Source of the DNA: Diphasiastrum complanatum
Taxonomy: Eukaryota; Streptophyta; Lycopodiopsida; Lycopodiales; Lycopodiaceae
DNA: 64,000 nt
Assembly (NCBI GenBank): GCA_029204225.1
Contig: CM055102.1
Span: 46,954,870 to 47,018,869 of the forward strand
Direction: 5' to 3'
Below the pieces are notes generated by a model. That model saw nothing but the letters and a program-made list of their open reading frames with translations. It was not told where the DNA came from and ran no database searches. Shown here piece after piece: positions 1 to 10,551 of the stretch; within the stretch, counting starts at the first letter, position 1, and every line of letters begins with the position of its first letter. The translations under genes were made by a program, and so were the position numbers.

Positions 1-735
1 GAATTCGTGAGAGAACCATATTTCTCTCACGCCAACGCACTGCATGGATCTGTCATACAGTCCTTGAAGAATCAAGAAAATCAATAGATGATATTGTAGC
101 TATTGTGCACATTATTAATCTGTATGATTGTATGATCTTGAATATAAATTCGTCTGCTACAATTCGTATGTCTGATTCACTTGCTCATTTTAATTCTGCA
201 CTTTGGTTTGATCTTATTGAATGCTATATCAATTTGTTAAAGTAGATCAGTAGTGTCTGACTACTCTCTGAAGGATTGTAGGAATGATATAGTCGGTAGT
301 GTCCAGCGATCATATCTGAGTTCTTGACGAACTGATCTTGTTTGTGAATCCTTTCACTTCGTGTTTCACCTCGCTTCGCTTCGCGATCACTTGGCCATAA
401 GGGTAAATCAATTATAGAGCTCATCTTCGTTTTGTTTCGTTTCATTTCATTTCGTTTCGTCTTGTTTCGTCTTGTCTCATCTCGTCTCGTTGCAAAGCCT
501 AATTGATCTTGTCGCAAACTCTTTCGCTTCGTTTTGATTCGTGTCATTTCGAGATCTCTTTGCTTCCAGCATAAATCAATGTTAGAACTCGTTTAAGTTT
601 TGCTTCGCTTCGCTTTCTTTTTGTTTTCTTCCAGATTTCGTCTCGTTTCATTTCGGTGTGTTACAGAGCCTGATTGATCCAACTCGAACAAAAATAATTC
701 GAGTTTCGTGAAAAGTTTCGCGAATCGTTTGAGAT
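1..735 (+). mobile_element. LTR fragment, copia family A (cut by window start)
   Basis: This is the downstream part of a long terminal repeat seen again at about 23.5-24.4 kb and 28.98-30.0 kb (plus) and 26.77-27.5 kb and 28.2-28.4 kb (minus). Shared landmarks are the CTCTCACGCCAACGCACTGC block near position 25, the stretch around 240-330 (GTAGATC ... GGATTGTAGGA ... GTGTCCAGCGATC) and a TTTCGCGAA site near 717. The copy at 28.98-30.0 kb ends next to a tRNA-Met primer site, which identifies the repeat as a copia LTR. No coding domain follows here, so it is a solo or truncated LTR. The 3' border is approximate. Confidence 0.65.
345..690. repeat. Imperfect TTCGT/TTTCG-rich simple repeat
   Basis: Degenerate pentanucleotide-like repetition of TTCGT, TTTCG and TTTCA, densest at about 424-500 and 600-660, inside the family A LTR. 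The basic open frame on the minus strand here is a by-product of the repeat and is not a gene. Confidence 0.6.
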
Positions 736-3190
736 CTTCTTTTATCAGTTTGTCACTAGAGTTTTAACTAGAATTTGCATTTTCTGAGTGCATTTTTCGC
801 ATCAAGAACATGTGTATAACCACTCAAAACGACCATAATCTCTCATGCATGTCATAAATACTTTCACATATATCATGAAACCAATCCATACAATCTCAGT
901 ACCACAATTTAGGGGAGAGAAAAAAAAACAGGCTTGCGATCATTTGACAATTTTGCTCACAAAACTTCCAAAATTTCAAACGATCATAACTTGAGCTACG
1001 GTGCACCAAATTAGGCGCTATAAAGCACAATGAGGAGGGAGACCAAGTGACTGAGATGATTGACACGTCAGCCTACCACCTCAGCTGCACATGTGTGAGA
1101 ATAGAGACACCGAAATTCTATAGTAGGGTGCACTTTTCTAGGCCATATTGTTTTAAAACATGCAAACACCTCCCCAAGCTCAAAAGTCATGTTACCAGCA
1201 ATCTTAAATGGTCAATTAGACTTCCTTGAAGCATTTTTACATTTCCTAAGAAGTAGTATGGGCTAAGAACAAAGATTTCTTGATTTGTAGAAGGGCTTTT
1301 TGCTTCAAACTTGATGGAGACAAAGCATAAGCCCCCAACCATCAATTTATAGGTTTGATAGCATGCTGGAGAGGTCAAGAGGATTACTAAATATGCTATA
1401 AAATGTTCCTGCATGATCCCCTTGTGGATTGAGAGCAATCCATCCCCCAAAAATCTCCAAAAAAAGGCCTTTTTCGGCCTTTTACAAGCTCAATTCACCG
1501 AATTCTTGGCTCTAACTTGTGGGACAGCTTCAAAGGACTTTTATTCAACTTTTGGCAAGCTCTATGAGGCGTTCTACAGTAGCCTACTATCCAACTTTAT
1601 GAAGAAAAAAAAACTTGCAAAAATGATGATTTTTGACCATTTTTCCAATTTTTTATTCACCATAAAGTGGCATGCAACGCTTTCTCTCACGCATGAAATT
1701 CAATTTACAGAATTATAGCCATCCAAATGAATTGATTTTGCTGAATTTTAGCTCTTGCTATCAATTTTTGGCCAAAAATCATGAAAAACAAGCAAATTTT
1801 GACCAAAAACATAGCCTAGAATCGTAAATCATAAAAAGAACCGACATGCATCATTAATTCGATCATTAATGATTACTAGAATGAAAGTACACTTGCTGGA
1901 AAATTCAGATCTACCAAAGATTTGAGCTACATAAGCAAAAGCTCCAATAAAGCATCACAAATTGGCTTCCATGGACAATCTTCTATAAATAACAAGGGAA
2001 ATTCGAGAGAGATGGATCTTAACGACATGCAAATGGAAAATGGGAGAATTCACCCACTTCGAGTCATGTTCTCCACATGGATGAGAATAACAATTGATCC
2101 ACACCAAAAATTCGACGAAAAGCAACACCACTCCAAGTTCTCCAATCTTCGTAAGCCTTACTTTGTTCCCAATTAAGGGAAAGCTCCTCAATATCCTACT
2201 TACAAGACAAAACACAAGAGAACACACTATGGACTAAACCACCCAACCAAGAAGAAGCAACCAATTAATCTCCAGAAGCTTCACCCCCGAGCCACGGATT
2301 AAAAAGCAAGAGTAGAGTGAGAAAACTTAGAAATGAATCAACAAATGAATGAGGTAATAGGGCGAGTTTCCAAGGCTCATATAGACCCCAAGCCAGCATG
2401 AAGTATCACATGGCCTTCATTTTTGGGAACAAAAATAGTTAAGGGGAGTGCCATGTTCGGCATGTAATTGGCCCACATGCTCACTAATAAGTTAGGCTTA
2501 AATAGCCATGGTGCTAAATCAAAGTAAAATTAGTTTTACAATGTAATTAATAAGAGGACATAAGCATCCACATTATCTTTATGGTGGGCTTTGTAATGAT
2601 GGCAACAAGGCCAAATTTAAACAAATAAAGTCCTAACTCATATTAGAGGCACAAATCCCCACTATAAATAGTTGAGGTCATGCTAAATTTGGAGGCTATT
2701 CTACATTCACTTATTCATAGGCTATTCTACATTCATTTATTTGGAATTTTCTCTTACGAGATTTCTTTAAAATTCATTATTTGCATTTTCAAAAAAACAT
2801 CACATCACAAAATTAATAGTAAGTGTGGCCTAAGGTACCAAAACTTCAAATGCATAAACAAGCAAAGGTCAGCATACCAAAACAAAAGAAATCAGACAAA
2901 AATGCCAACCATGCGTAGATGATATTAGAGAAAAGACCAAACAATGTAAGAGCATTAGAAATCACAATGGATCAGCATTGAATGCCAAAAGGACATGAGA
3001 TCTTGGCAAGAAAGACATGAAAACATCGTGTGGGATAGTGGCTTCTTGGAGATTCTCAAATACTTCAAGAGACATAGATTTGAGCTCGACACCAAGGTTT
3101 TGCAATGTTGCAAATATTATCTTGAGGTTTTCTGTGGAGTCTTATGATCTCACCCTTATCCAAATTTTGTCATATATTGTAAAAAATTTC
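736..3190. other. AT-rich region without a recognised gene
   Basis: No open frame here carries a recognisable domain. The sequence is AT-rich with homopolymer runs. A TATA-like CTATAAATAG lies near 2661-2670, but no coding region follows it before the gypsy element. The direct neighbours are the family A LTR on the left and the truncated 3' side of gypsy G1 on the right. It may be an old LTR or leader too decayed to recognise by eye. Confidence 0.5.
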
Positions 3191-3865
3191 AATTTCCATA
3201 TATATAAGGGTGGTTCATGACGATGCAACCGATCGTTTTGATCAGTGTGCAATGGTGAGCCCGTTTGTGGTTCCTGTTCGCCATCAGCTGGAGGTTCCAT
3301 AGGATTGTTCTTTTCTTGCTCTTTCTCCTCTACTTGTGCTCTCTGTACCCAGTGTCGTATTTTCTGGTACTGTTTTCTTTCTTCCCTCACATTCGAATAC
3401 GGCGCTGAAGTCGAGGCTTGGTCATCAGTGACCAAAGGTGGTGGTGAGGGGGCCACTTCTTTCCTTTTCTGTGCTCGCGTAACAGCTAACAAGGGCATGG
3501 AAATGTTGCCCTTCCAGTGGTATCCCCGCTGGAACTGTTGCCTGTTGTATTGCAATGAAGTTTAGTGGTGCACTGGTTCCAGGTCTCAATTGACAATTCT
3601 TGTAGCAGTGTCCATAATCGCATTCTCGGCAGAAGGATGTATACTGTCTTTTGTAAGGACATTCTGCAATTCTGTGTCCTTCACCACATCCGTAGCAGCC
3701 GTAATTTCTCCCATCTTGACGTTGAGTTTGAGCTGCATAGGCCGCGATATATTCATTTATGGCAGGATCCATAAATGGTTCATCCGCTCCATACCATTGT
3801 TGCTGCTCAGGTTGAGGTGGTACTGGCATCTCTGGTTCCGCTGCTGTCAGGTTCACGTGAGCCAT
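3142..3865 (-). pseudogene. Gypsy G1 gag C-terminal part, two zinc knuckles, frameshifted
   Basis: Continuation of G1 gag (nucleocapsid). Two CCHC-like knuckles are visible: CYGCGEGHRIAEC and CRECDYGHCYKNC. Both have CX2CX3HX4C spacing, one residue shorter between Cys2 and His than the usual CX2CX4HX4C. G2 has the same short spacing in its first knuckle (CFACGENHRVAEC), so it is a family feature. A frameshift near 3510 moves the tail into another frame, where EERKQYQKIRHWVQ parallels EKRRYQDMRQWIKH of G2. A proline/glutamine-rich linker at about 3870-4130 connects to the capsid part in yet other frames. Confidence 0.7.
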
Positions 3866-4134
3866 TTGTTGATTGGCTGGACCCGGTGGTGCAGGTTAGG
3901 CCATACGCTATTGCTGATTTGGTGCGCCATTCCTTGGTGTCGCATTTGGTGCCCCTTGATGATATGGATAAGAAGTCTGATAAGGACTCCTCTTCTGTTG
4001 AACAATCCGGGGGTTGGGCAAAATCATGTATCGTGCGATGTTGCATTGCACAGATGGCAAAATCTCTGTGTCAGTACTGGACACTCATTTCTTGTATGGT
4101 TTTGTGTGCATACTGAACACCATACATTCTCGCG

Positions 4135-4992
4135 TCATGGATACTGTAGCTGATTTGGTTCCGGTAGAGGTGGCGTTGCTGCTATAGCTCTTTGTAAGGT
4201 TTTCAGTTTCTGATCAAACTGTGCCGTAAGCTGCTCCATCTGTTGTTTGTGTAATTTTGTCATTTGATTCAACAACAATTCTGTGGATAGAACGGAAGCA
4301 TTTGATGATGATGATGCTATCGAGGGAGTAGGAGTATGGGTGGATGGATATTTGTCGTCTGATCTCTCATCTTCTTCCTTGATGGCATCCTCCATAGCTT
4401 CTTGCAGAGTAGCATACTGCACCTGTCGTTTCAGTTCTCTTCTGATGCTCCGTGGTAGTCTGGCTAGGAACCACATGATCACCGCATGGTTGGGAGTTAG
4501 GGCTGCACTGCACTTGGATCGTAGATGTTTGACCCGTTCAATATAGTCCCTAACCCTTTCTTGTTTTCTCATCTTGACTTTGCTCAGTAGGAGAAATGAG
4601 TCTTCTAGGAACTTCCTTGGTTTAAAGCGCGTAATCAGAGCCGCTTTAACCGCCTCCCAGGTGGATTTCTCTTCCTCTGACAGGTTGAAAAACCAATCTT
4701 GAGCCACCGCTAATAGGGACATGGGGAATAGCATCAACTTTTCTGCATGTGTCCGTTCGCCGTAGATTTCACAAGTTTGCTCGTAGATCTGGAGGAAGTG
4801 GATGGGATCTGATGTCCGTCGTATTTTGGTATTTTCATCCGAGGTGTTCTCCGGACTACTTGCAAGGGAGCGACAAGTACGGGTTGGCCCATTGAATCCA
4901 TTGGTGCTAGTTCCGATTCTGCCTCTTGTTGTGTAGCTGCTAATCTGGGAAGGTGTGGTGCTTGATTTGTTGTCCTTCTTGCTACTGATCAT
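4135..4992 (-). pseudogene. Gypsy G1 gag, capsid-like domain
   Basis: Retrotransposon gag structural protein that would assemble the virus-like particle. The 285-residue open stretch has the typical gag core: KLMLFPMSLLAVAQDWFFNL, then a WEAVKAALITRF segment, RVRDYIERVKHLRSKC and FLARLPRSIRRELKR. An acidic linker (EEDERSDD) and a Q-rich coiled-coil-like tail follow. G2 gag (36078-35341) matches across the whole core. The frame is open here but shifts before the zinc-knuckle part, so it is scored as broken. The chosen start is the first Met; the native start is probably further upstream. Confidence 0.8.
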
Positions 4993-5189
4993 CCAGATCT
5001 CAGATTCATCTGATAGTGGGGTCCAAAGTAGTTGGATATTGCTTGTACAATGGGATGCAGTCTGGATCTTAAGAATCTGATCAATCTAATCGGCCGGAAG
5101 TAAATTTTTGGCCTTGTATGGTGATTTTTCCTTGATAACTTTTTACTCCTTGCACTAATTGACCTGAGATTTTGACAGTAGATGGATCT

Positions 5190-6020
5190 GGTGCAGATCT
5201 TTCCACTGATCTAGTCTGCGAGGGTTTTCTTGTGTGAGGGTTGGCTGTGCGAGGGTTCTTTAGCTGTTTTTCAGGTAAAAAACCTTGATATCTCTCAGAT
5301 CTTGGGGAAGTAACTCTCGCAAGGATCACAATAGCTGAATCTAGATTAGATATGACTCTAGAATTTGCTACGAGAGTTGACTCTCACACTAAATGAAAAT
5401 TTCATTGTATGTGAGGGTTCAAAACCACTATTTGAGCTTGATCTTCACCAAGTCTCTATACTAACTCTCGCAGGCTTCATCACTAATGAAAATTGACATT
5501 CTGGATCAATTGGAATGGTCTGCGAGATTTCTTTCTGGAAGGATTTGTTGGATCTTTATTTTTTAGTGATTTTTTAGCACTTAAACCCAATTTTCTACTC
5601 ACTGGTGTCAAACTAACTCTCGCAGACTCTTCTATGTCCTGGTCTTACTGAGATGAACTTCAGAATTCTCTACGAGAGTTCTTGTCCACTAGAGCTGAAA
5701 ATTTTTGTGTCTGCGAGGGTTCTTTGGTACTTTCCCATCTTTTTTTCACTGGGAACTCTTGCACAGGCACTTAGACAGCAAACTAACTCTCGCAAGGTTC
5801 TCTGTGTCCTGGTCTCACTGAGATGGAACTTCAGAGGGCTCTGTGAGAGTTCTGGTAAAGATTTGCATTTTTTGGATTTTTACAAGGATGTTTTTGAATT
5901 TTTATGGTTTTTTCTCTGATTTTTGCAATCTGCTTGAAACTAACTCTCGCAGGCTTCTATGCAGGTATGGGACAGTACCTTGGAGCTGCTGCCAGTCATG
6001 CAAGGGTTAACTCTCGTTGC
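5190..6020. repeat. Array of a short GCGAGRGTT motif in both orientations in the G1 leader
   Basis: About 15 copies of a 10-20 bp motif lie between the primer site and gag. On the plus strand it appears as CTGCGAGGGTTCTTT-like (near 5217, 5249, 5519, 5671, 5712, 5841) and, inverted, as CTAACTCTCGCAGGCTTC-like (near 5314, 5461, 5611, 5781, 5939, 6008). Spacing is irregular, about 30-100 bp. Because both orientations occur, the leader RNA could fold into many alternative hairpins. No long open frame crosses the array. Function unknown. Confidence 0.8.
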
Positions 6021-6300
6021 TTTTGGAGATTAAAATTTGATGAGATTTTAGGCTCTTTTTCCCTCCAAAATGTATATTGGTGTGTTTTTCGGATTTTCTT
6101 AGGTTTTGGTTTGGATATCAAGCCCTTAGAGGCTGTTCAGGGCCTCCTCTACCCTCTCACACTTTCTTCGCTAGCTATGAACAGTCCAAACACAGAAAAA
6201 TACAGAAAACTAACTCTAAACACCCAAAAATCTACCTAAAACTACTCCAAAAAACAAGAAATTGCTAAAATACAACTATACTAATTAGTGAAAACCTATC

Positions 6301-6316
6301 CTCGGCATTGGCGCCA
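6301..6316 (-). other. Primer binding site of gypsy G1
   Basis: On the minus strand this reads TGGCGCCAATGCCGAG, one base after the LTR end (CCTACA). It differs by a few bases from the TGGCGCCGTTGCCGGGG-type site used for minus-strand priming in plant Tat/Athila-like elements. It fixes the element's orientation and its 5' LTR boundary. Confidence 0.75.
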
Positions 6317-6317
6317 C

Positions 6318-6860
6318 TGTAGGGTCGACTATCTTGCGTAGTATAGCCCTCCCGCCTGTCAACAAGGGTTAGATCACTGGATAGGCACCTAACTATGCAT
6401 AGATGCTACTTTTAGATAGTTCTCTACTTTCTCCCTTAACTCTACTCACAACTAACACTACCCACCGTTAACTCTACTCCACTACACTAGCATTCATCAT
6501 GGTTGAGGGTGAAAGAGAAGAGAAAAAGAAGAGAGGGGAAGAGGGTGAGAGAGAGTGAGAGAGATGAGATGGAGGTTAGCTCAAATGCTCAATATCATTG
6601 CTTATGGAGAAACCTTAACTAGCATAACCAAAAAGCATGAAAAATGGAATTAACAAACAATCCACAACAATAGCATAAGCAAGAGTGATTAGCAATTGAG
6701 GATGCTTGAGATCCCAAAATGGTAAAGTCTCCTCCTCTCAATTAAGCATGAAATTAGAGTACAAATGGTGCCATTTTATAAATGGGGAAGGCCCTTGTCC
6801 CAGAATCCTATTGGCTAATATTTACATTGATCCTATCCATTCATCTTGGACCCAACTTGA
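6318..6860 (-). repeat. 5' LTR of gypsy G1
   Basis: The LTR begins next to the primer site (TGTAGGG on plus, CCCTACA on minus). Parts recur at 28444-28965 (opposite orientation) and 47055-47206: the CCTGTCAACAAGGGTTAG block, the GGTACCTAAC block, and CTACTTTTAGATAGTTCTCT. The upstream end is not defined, because the sequence runs into a copia LTR at about 6880-7112. Confidence 0.65.
6774..6814 (-). promoter_or_regulatory. CCAAT and TATA boxes in the G1 LTR
   Basis: On the minus strand TAGCCAATAGGATTC (CCAAT at 6814-6810) is followed about 30 bp downstream by ATTTATAAAAT. The CCAATAGGA motif also occurs in the related LTRs at 28494-28498 (plus) and 37792-37788 (minus), always in element sense. 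This fits a pol II promoter of the LTR; activity is inferred. Confidence 0.45.
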
Positions 6861-6879
6861 TCCAAGGGTCCAATGAAGC

Positions 6880-7112
6880 AAAAAATACGACATTGTGATT
6901 TTACACGAGATTTCTATCAGGCGAAAAATACGAAAAAGCGACATTGCATTTTTCAACGGATTTTTGACAGGCAAAAAATACGACGCTGTGGTAACACTCC
7001 GTGTAATTTTGCAGACTGTGTAAAGACACAAAAAAATCCGCAAAACTGGATAAACAACTGATGAAGATTATAACCGATTATTCGATTAGTAAGAAGAAAA
7101 ATAATCCAACAC
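6880..7112 (-). repeat. Partial copia LTR (3' LTR start, minus strand)
   Basis: On the minus strand a purine tract TTAAGGAGGAG ends at 7113 and is followed by TGTTGGATT, the usual polypurine-tract/LTR junction of copia elements. Inside, an AAAAATACGA motif with variable flanks occurs three times (near 6886, 6921 and 6977). The far end is unclear; it abuts the G1 LTR. Confidence 0.5.
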
Positions 7113-7159
7113 TCCTCCTTAATCTGAATCCTTGAATGCCTTGACCTTCAAACTTAGTC

Positions 7160-8125
7160 CTACACAAAATCTTCTGTGTGATTCCAACTTAATACTTTGG
7201 TAAAAATATCAACTGTCATATCTTGTGTTCTACAGTACTGCAATCTGACTTCTTCGTTGAGAACTTTGCTTCTAACAAAATGATACTTCAGTTCAATGTG
7301 CTTATTCATGGAATGAAATCTAGGGTTGGCTGATAAAGCGATGGCACTTTGATTATCAAAAAATAATGTCGTCAGGGCATATTGATTCAGACCGATATCT
7401 GAGAGTAAGTTTCTCAACCAAATTGCTTCCTTCGTAGCTTGAGAGACTGCGATATACTCTGATTTAGTGGAAGAGAGAGCTATCGAAGATTGCTTGCGAC
7501 TGTTCCAAGAAACTGGACCATTGTTGAGGAAGAATGTAAATCCGAAACTAGATTTACGAGTGTCTACATCTCCTGCCCAACTTGCATTTGTGTAACCACT
7601 GAGTAAATTGAGCTCGTTGTTTTAGACTGTTCTATAACAAATGCAAAAGTCCATAGTAGCTCGAAGATATCTCATGACTCTGATAAGAGCCTTCCAATGT
7701 GTTACACCAAGATTAGTCATAAACTGATTGAGAGAGCTGACTGCAAAAGCTATGTTTGGCCTGGTACAGATCATGACGTACATAAGAGACCCCATGATAA
7801 AATGGTAAGAATACTCACGCATCTGCTGCTTCTCATGGATTGTTTGGGGACACTGGTCCTTTGACAATTTGAGTCCTGATTCCATTAGCGAGAGAGCTAA
7901 CTTGCTATTCATTAGATTATATCTGACTAACATGTTGTAGATGTACCTCTGTTGTGTAGTGTATACCAACTTCTGTTTTCTGTCTCTATGGATTTGTATA
8001 CCAATGCAGAAATGAGCTTCGCCCAAATCGGTCATGTCGAATTCGGAAGATAACATTGTCTTGGCTTCTTCTATTGTGTTGGAAGATTGAGTCAATTCAT
8101 GTAAGATCCTAGTGAATAGCATTGG
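7160..8125 (-). pseudogene. Copia RT C-terminal part and RNase H, truncated (minus)
   Basis: Reverse transcriptase/RNase H end of a copia pol. From 8122 down: EFDMTDLGEAHFCIGIQI, the RT thumb region with GSLMYVMICTRPNIAFAVS, then an in-frame TAG at 7624-7622. RNase H follows in the same direction at about 7620-7160 with NELNLLSGYTNASWAGD, SWNSRKQSSIALSS, FFDNQSAIAL and KHIELKYHFVR. The first RNase H acidic residue is Asn in GYTNASW (usually GYTDADW), so activity is doubtful. Everything upstream of the YVDD box is gone: the sequence joins a plus-strand copia fragment at about 8125. Confidence 0.8.
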
Positions 8126-8129
8126 AAGC

Positions 8130-8704
8130 TAGGAAAATGAGTTTTGAGGTACATCATTGGAGCTCGAGATTTTGGCATATTGTATGAGGAATCATCATCT
8201 AATCTTTTTGGATTTTCAGATTCGGACTATGTTGGAGATGTAATGGATAGGAAATCCATTAGTGCTCATTGTATTTTCATAGGTGATGGAGCTATATCAT
8301 GGATGTCGAAGAAACAAGCCACTATCTCATTGTCATCTGGTGAGGCCGAGTACAAAGCTCTTACACATTGCAAAAAAGAAATAGTATGGATCAAGAGGAT
8401 GATCAAATATCTTCACTTGCTGGATTTTTTAGAGAGACCAATCATGTTTTGTGACAATCAATCAGCCCAAAGGTTGGCAACCAATTCTATCTTTCATGCT
8501 AGGAGCAAACAAATTGAGGTGCAATATCACTTTGTGAGGGAGCAACTCATTGCAAAGAAGGTGGAACTTCAACATGTGTCCTCAAGGGAATTTGCAGCTG
8601 ATATCTTTACCAAAGCATTGGGAAAGGACTTGTTCATGAAGCATAGGACATCACTTGGAGTGTTATTAAAGTCTATGCTAAAACTAGTTGAAGAGGGAGT
8701 GTGA
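8130..8704 (+). pseudogene. Copia RNase H domain, 5'-truncated (plus)
   Basis: C-terminal RNase H of a second copia pol, open for 186 residues. Motifs in order: FGFSDSDYVGD, KSISAHCIFIG, SWMSKKQATISLSSGEAEYK, MFCDNQSAQRLA, HARSKQIEVQYHFVRE and ADIFTKAL. The catalytic acidic residues (SDSD, EAEY, CDN) look preserved. It ends at TGA 8702, just inside the LTR start, as is common in copia elements. All upstream pol and gag is missing, so it cannot act alone. Confidence 0.85.
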
Positions 8705-9340
8705 AAGATTCAACTAGTTTGATCATATTTGTTACATTTTTATATTTGGCAAATTGAGACCAACTTTATAATAAACTTAGAGTTTGACTTTTTCAATGTT
8801 CTTGAGTCTAAATGTCATTTGAATAAACACTTTTTGAAAGCTTGGAAAAGTTAGAAGTTGAGTTTTGAGTAGATTCAAATATAAATGTTGGGTACATTGA
8901 ATCTAGACCCAAAAATAGTAGGGTTACATTTTGGAGGAAAAGCCAAGTGGCCAAATAGGGTTTGGACCTGTTATAAAAGGATGTAACTCATGGAGAGACA
9001 TATCTTCTCTATCTCATTTCATGCTTATACATGGTTCTCTTGGGTTCTACTATCTATTGGTGCACTATACTTGGAATTACTTGCAATTCTATGTGTAGAA
9101 TGATCTATATTTGTTATTTTTGGATCCACACGTGTGAAATATAGTAGCTTGCTGGTTTTGTACAGAAACAACAATACTTTATGCTTTGATTCATGTTTGA
9201 TCAAGTTCTATTAGAGTTTTCATCTCATTTTGTTTGTAGATGCTAATTTTTTCTACATTGGCAAGATTGGTGGAATATCTTGTTTTGTAACCAAAGATCT
9301 TTAGATGATTTGGATCTGAATTGATCCCAAATCTTTCACA
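8700..9340 (+). repeat. Copia 3' LTR with 11-bp terminal inverted repeats
   Basis: The LTR starts with TGTGAAAGATT directly after the purine tract GAAGAGGGAG and ends with AATCTTTCACA, a perfect 11-bp inverted repeat of its start. Length about 641 bp. It contains CACACGTGTGAAAT near 9128. No primer site follows at 9341, consistent with a 3' LTR or solo end. Confidence 0.7.
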
Positions 9341-9349
9341 CCAAATCTT

Positions 9350-9520
9350 TCTACAAATATGTTCTCTGTTAGTAGAATTACAGATTTATGACACAAAGTG
9401 GAATTTGAATCAGATCAATGCAAAGTAATCGATAACATAGGCAAGATCCTAGCACTCGGAAAGAGGCAACACCGTCTCAATCAATTTTGGACTTTTTAAT
9501 CTATCTAGGACTATTTTCTA
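9350..9520 (+). pseudogene. Short copia-A protease-region fragment
   Basis: This matches 25590-25720 of the copia-A element: TTCTCTGTTAGTAGAATTAC, the AAGTGGAATTTGAATCAGATC stretch, and the sequence coding KILALKKRH in the intact relative. It is the segment just after the aspartic protease and before the integrase. Flanks on both sides are unrelated to copia-A, so this is an isolated scrap of about 150 bp. Confidence 0.7.
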
Positions 9521-10550
9521 CATGTGGTACCAAAAGGGCCAGATAAGAAAAACAATAAAAAATTACTAATTGCTGAAGTGGGATTTTCTCGAGTTAAAAT
9601 CTCATTTCAATACAACTATAAGCCAAACAAGACAAATTTGGTCAATGAGACCCAATTTAGTTTTTAAAATTTATTGATGCTTTTTTCAATAGCTATGAGC
9701 ACCTAATATAATTGTAAATCCAAAATGAATTTGGTTTTTGAGTATCATATTATACATTGAACTTATAATTCAGATGAAATACATTCCAATTGTTAGATCA
9801 AGGAGGTTATGGTGGATGTTTCCGGGAAATCAAATATAATCATGTTTAAAATTAGTGTTTATTTGAATAACATAGACAACTTTTAAACATAAACATTGAT
9901 ATTTAAAAGAAACATAAACATAATTTGATAGTTATATTTAGAAAAAACATAAACATCACTGAATCATATACTACTTTCAAGCTCTATTGTAAGAACTCTC
10001 ATAGAAATTTAATCACAATATGTCATTTGCCACTAAAAGTGGTTCATATTTATAATTAATGGTCTTGGGCCAAGCAAGCCCTACATTAATCAAGAGACTA
10101 TTACAATTGATGCACAACTTTGGTGCAATTCTAGACAATGTACAAGTTTAACCTTTTAGACTAACTGTGATTTACTATTTCAATATTCTAAAGGTTGAGA
10201 ATTAGAAACCATTTTCAACCTTTAGAATTGCACAACTTTGGTGCAATTCTAGACAATGTACAAATTTGACCTTTAGACTATCTTTCTACATCATGATTTC
10301 TCATGGTCTTACAATACACATGCCATGAAATAGGATTTACTTATAATAGGGTGACATGGCCACACCCAAAAAAAAGTCGGCTTTTTACAAAATTGCCAAA
10401 ATGGATTTACAACTGAATTTACAAAAGGAATTACATGTCTTTTGAAACCAAATTTGGACTCAATGTTGCCAATTCGGAATCTACCAACACTCACTAATAC
10501 ATTACAAGTCCTACACTGATGGCCACAAAGATCGTAACCAGGACTCTACA
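9521..10550. other. AT-rich spacer with a direct repeat and a hairpin
   Basis: No gene is visible. A block of about 50 bp (GCACAACTTTGGTGCAATTC and following) occurs at 10112-10162 and again at 10230-10279. Between the copies is a perfect 14-bp inverted repeat (ATTCTAAAGGTTGA at 10185-10198, its complement at 10215-10228) with a 16-base loop. The rest is AT-rich without recognised motifs. Confidence 0.6.
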
Positions 10551-10551
10551 A

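Larger units (their letters stand above)
3195..6860 (-). mobile_element. Ty3/gypsy element G1, 3'-truncated (LTR, PBS, leader, gag)
   Basis: Read on the minus strand the order is LTR (about 6860-6318), primer site (6316-6301), a long leader, then gag (4992 to about 3200). The primer site TGGCGCCAATGCCGAG resembles the TGGCGCCGTTGCCGGGGA type of plant Tat/Athila-like gypsy elements. Gag is clearly related to that of G2 at 34.6-36.1 kb. Protease, RT, integrase and the 3' LTR are absent: homology stops at about 3195. The element is defective. The truncation could be a deletion or an abortive insertion. Confidence 0.75.

Noticed and set aside
224-547. Basic minus-strand ORF of 107 residues
   Set aside because: Falls in a TTCGT-type simple repeat and LTR; no domain.
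1922-2227. Overlapping plus and minus ORFs
   Set aside because: No motif, AT-rich composition, and no sign of splicing.
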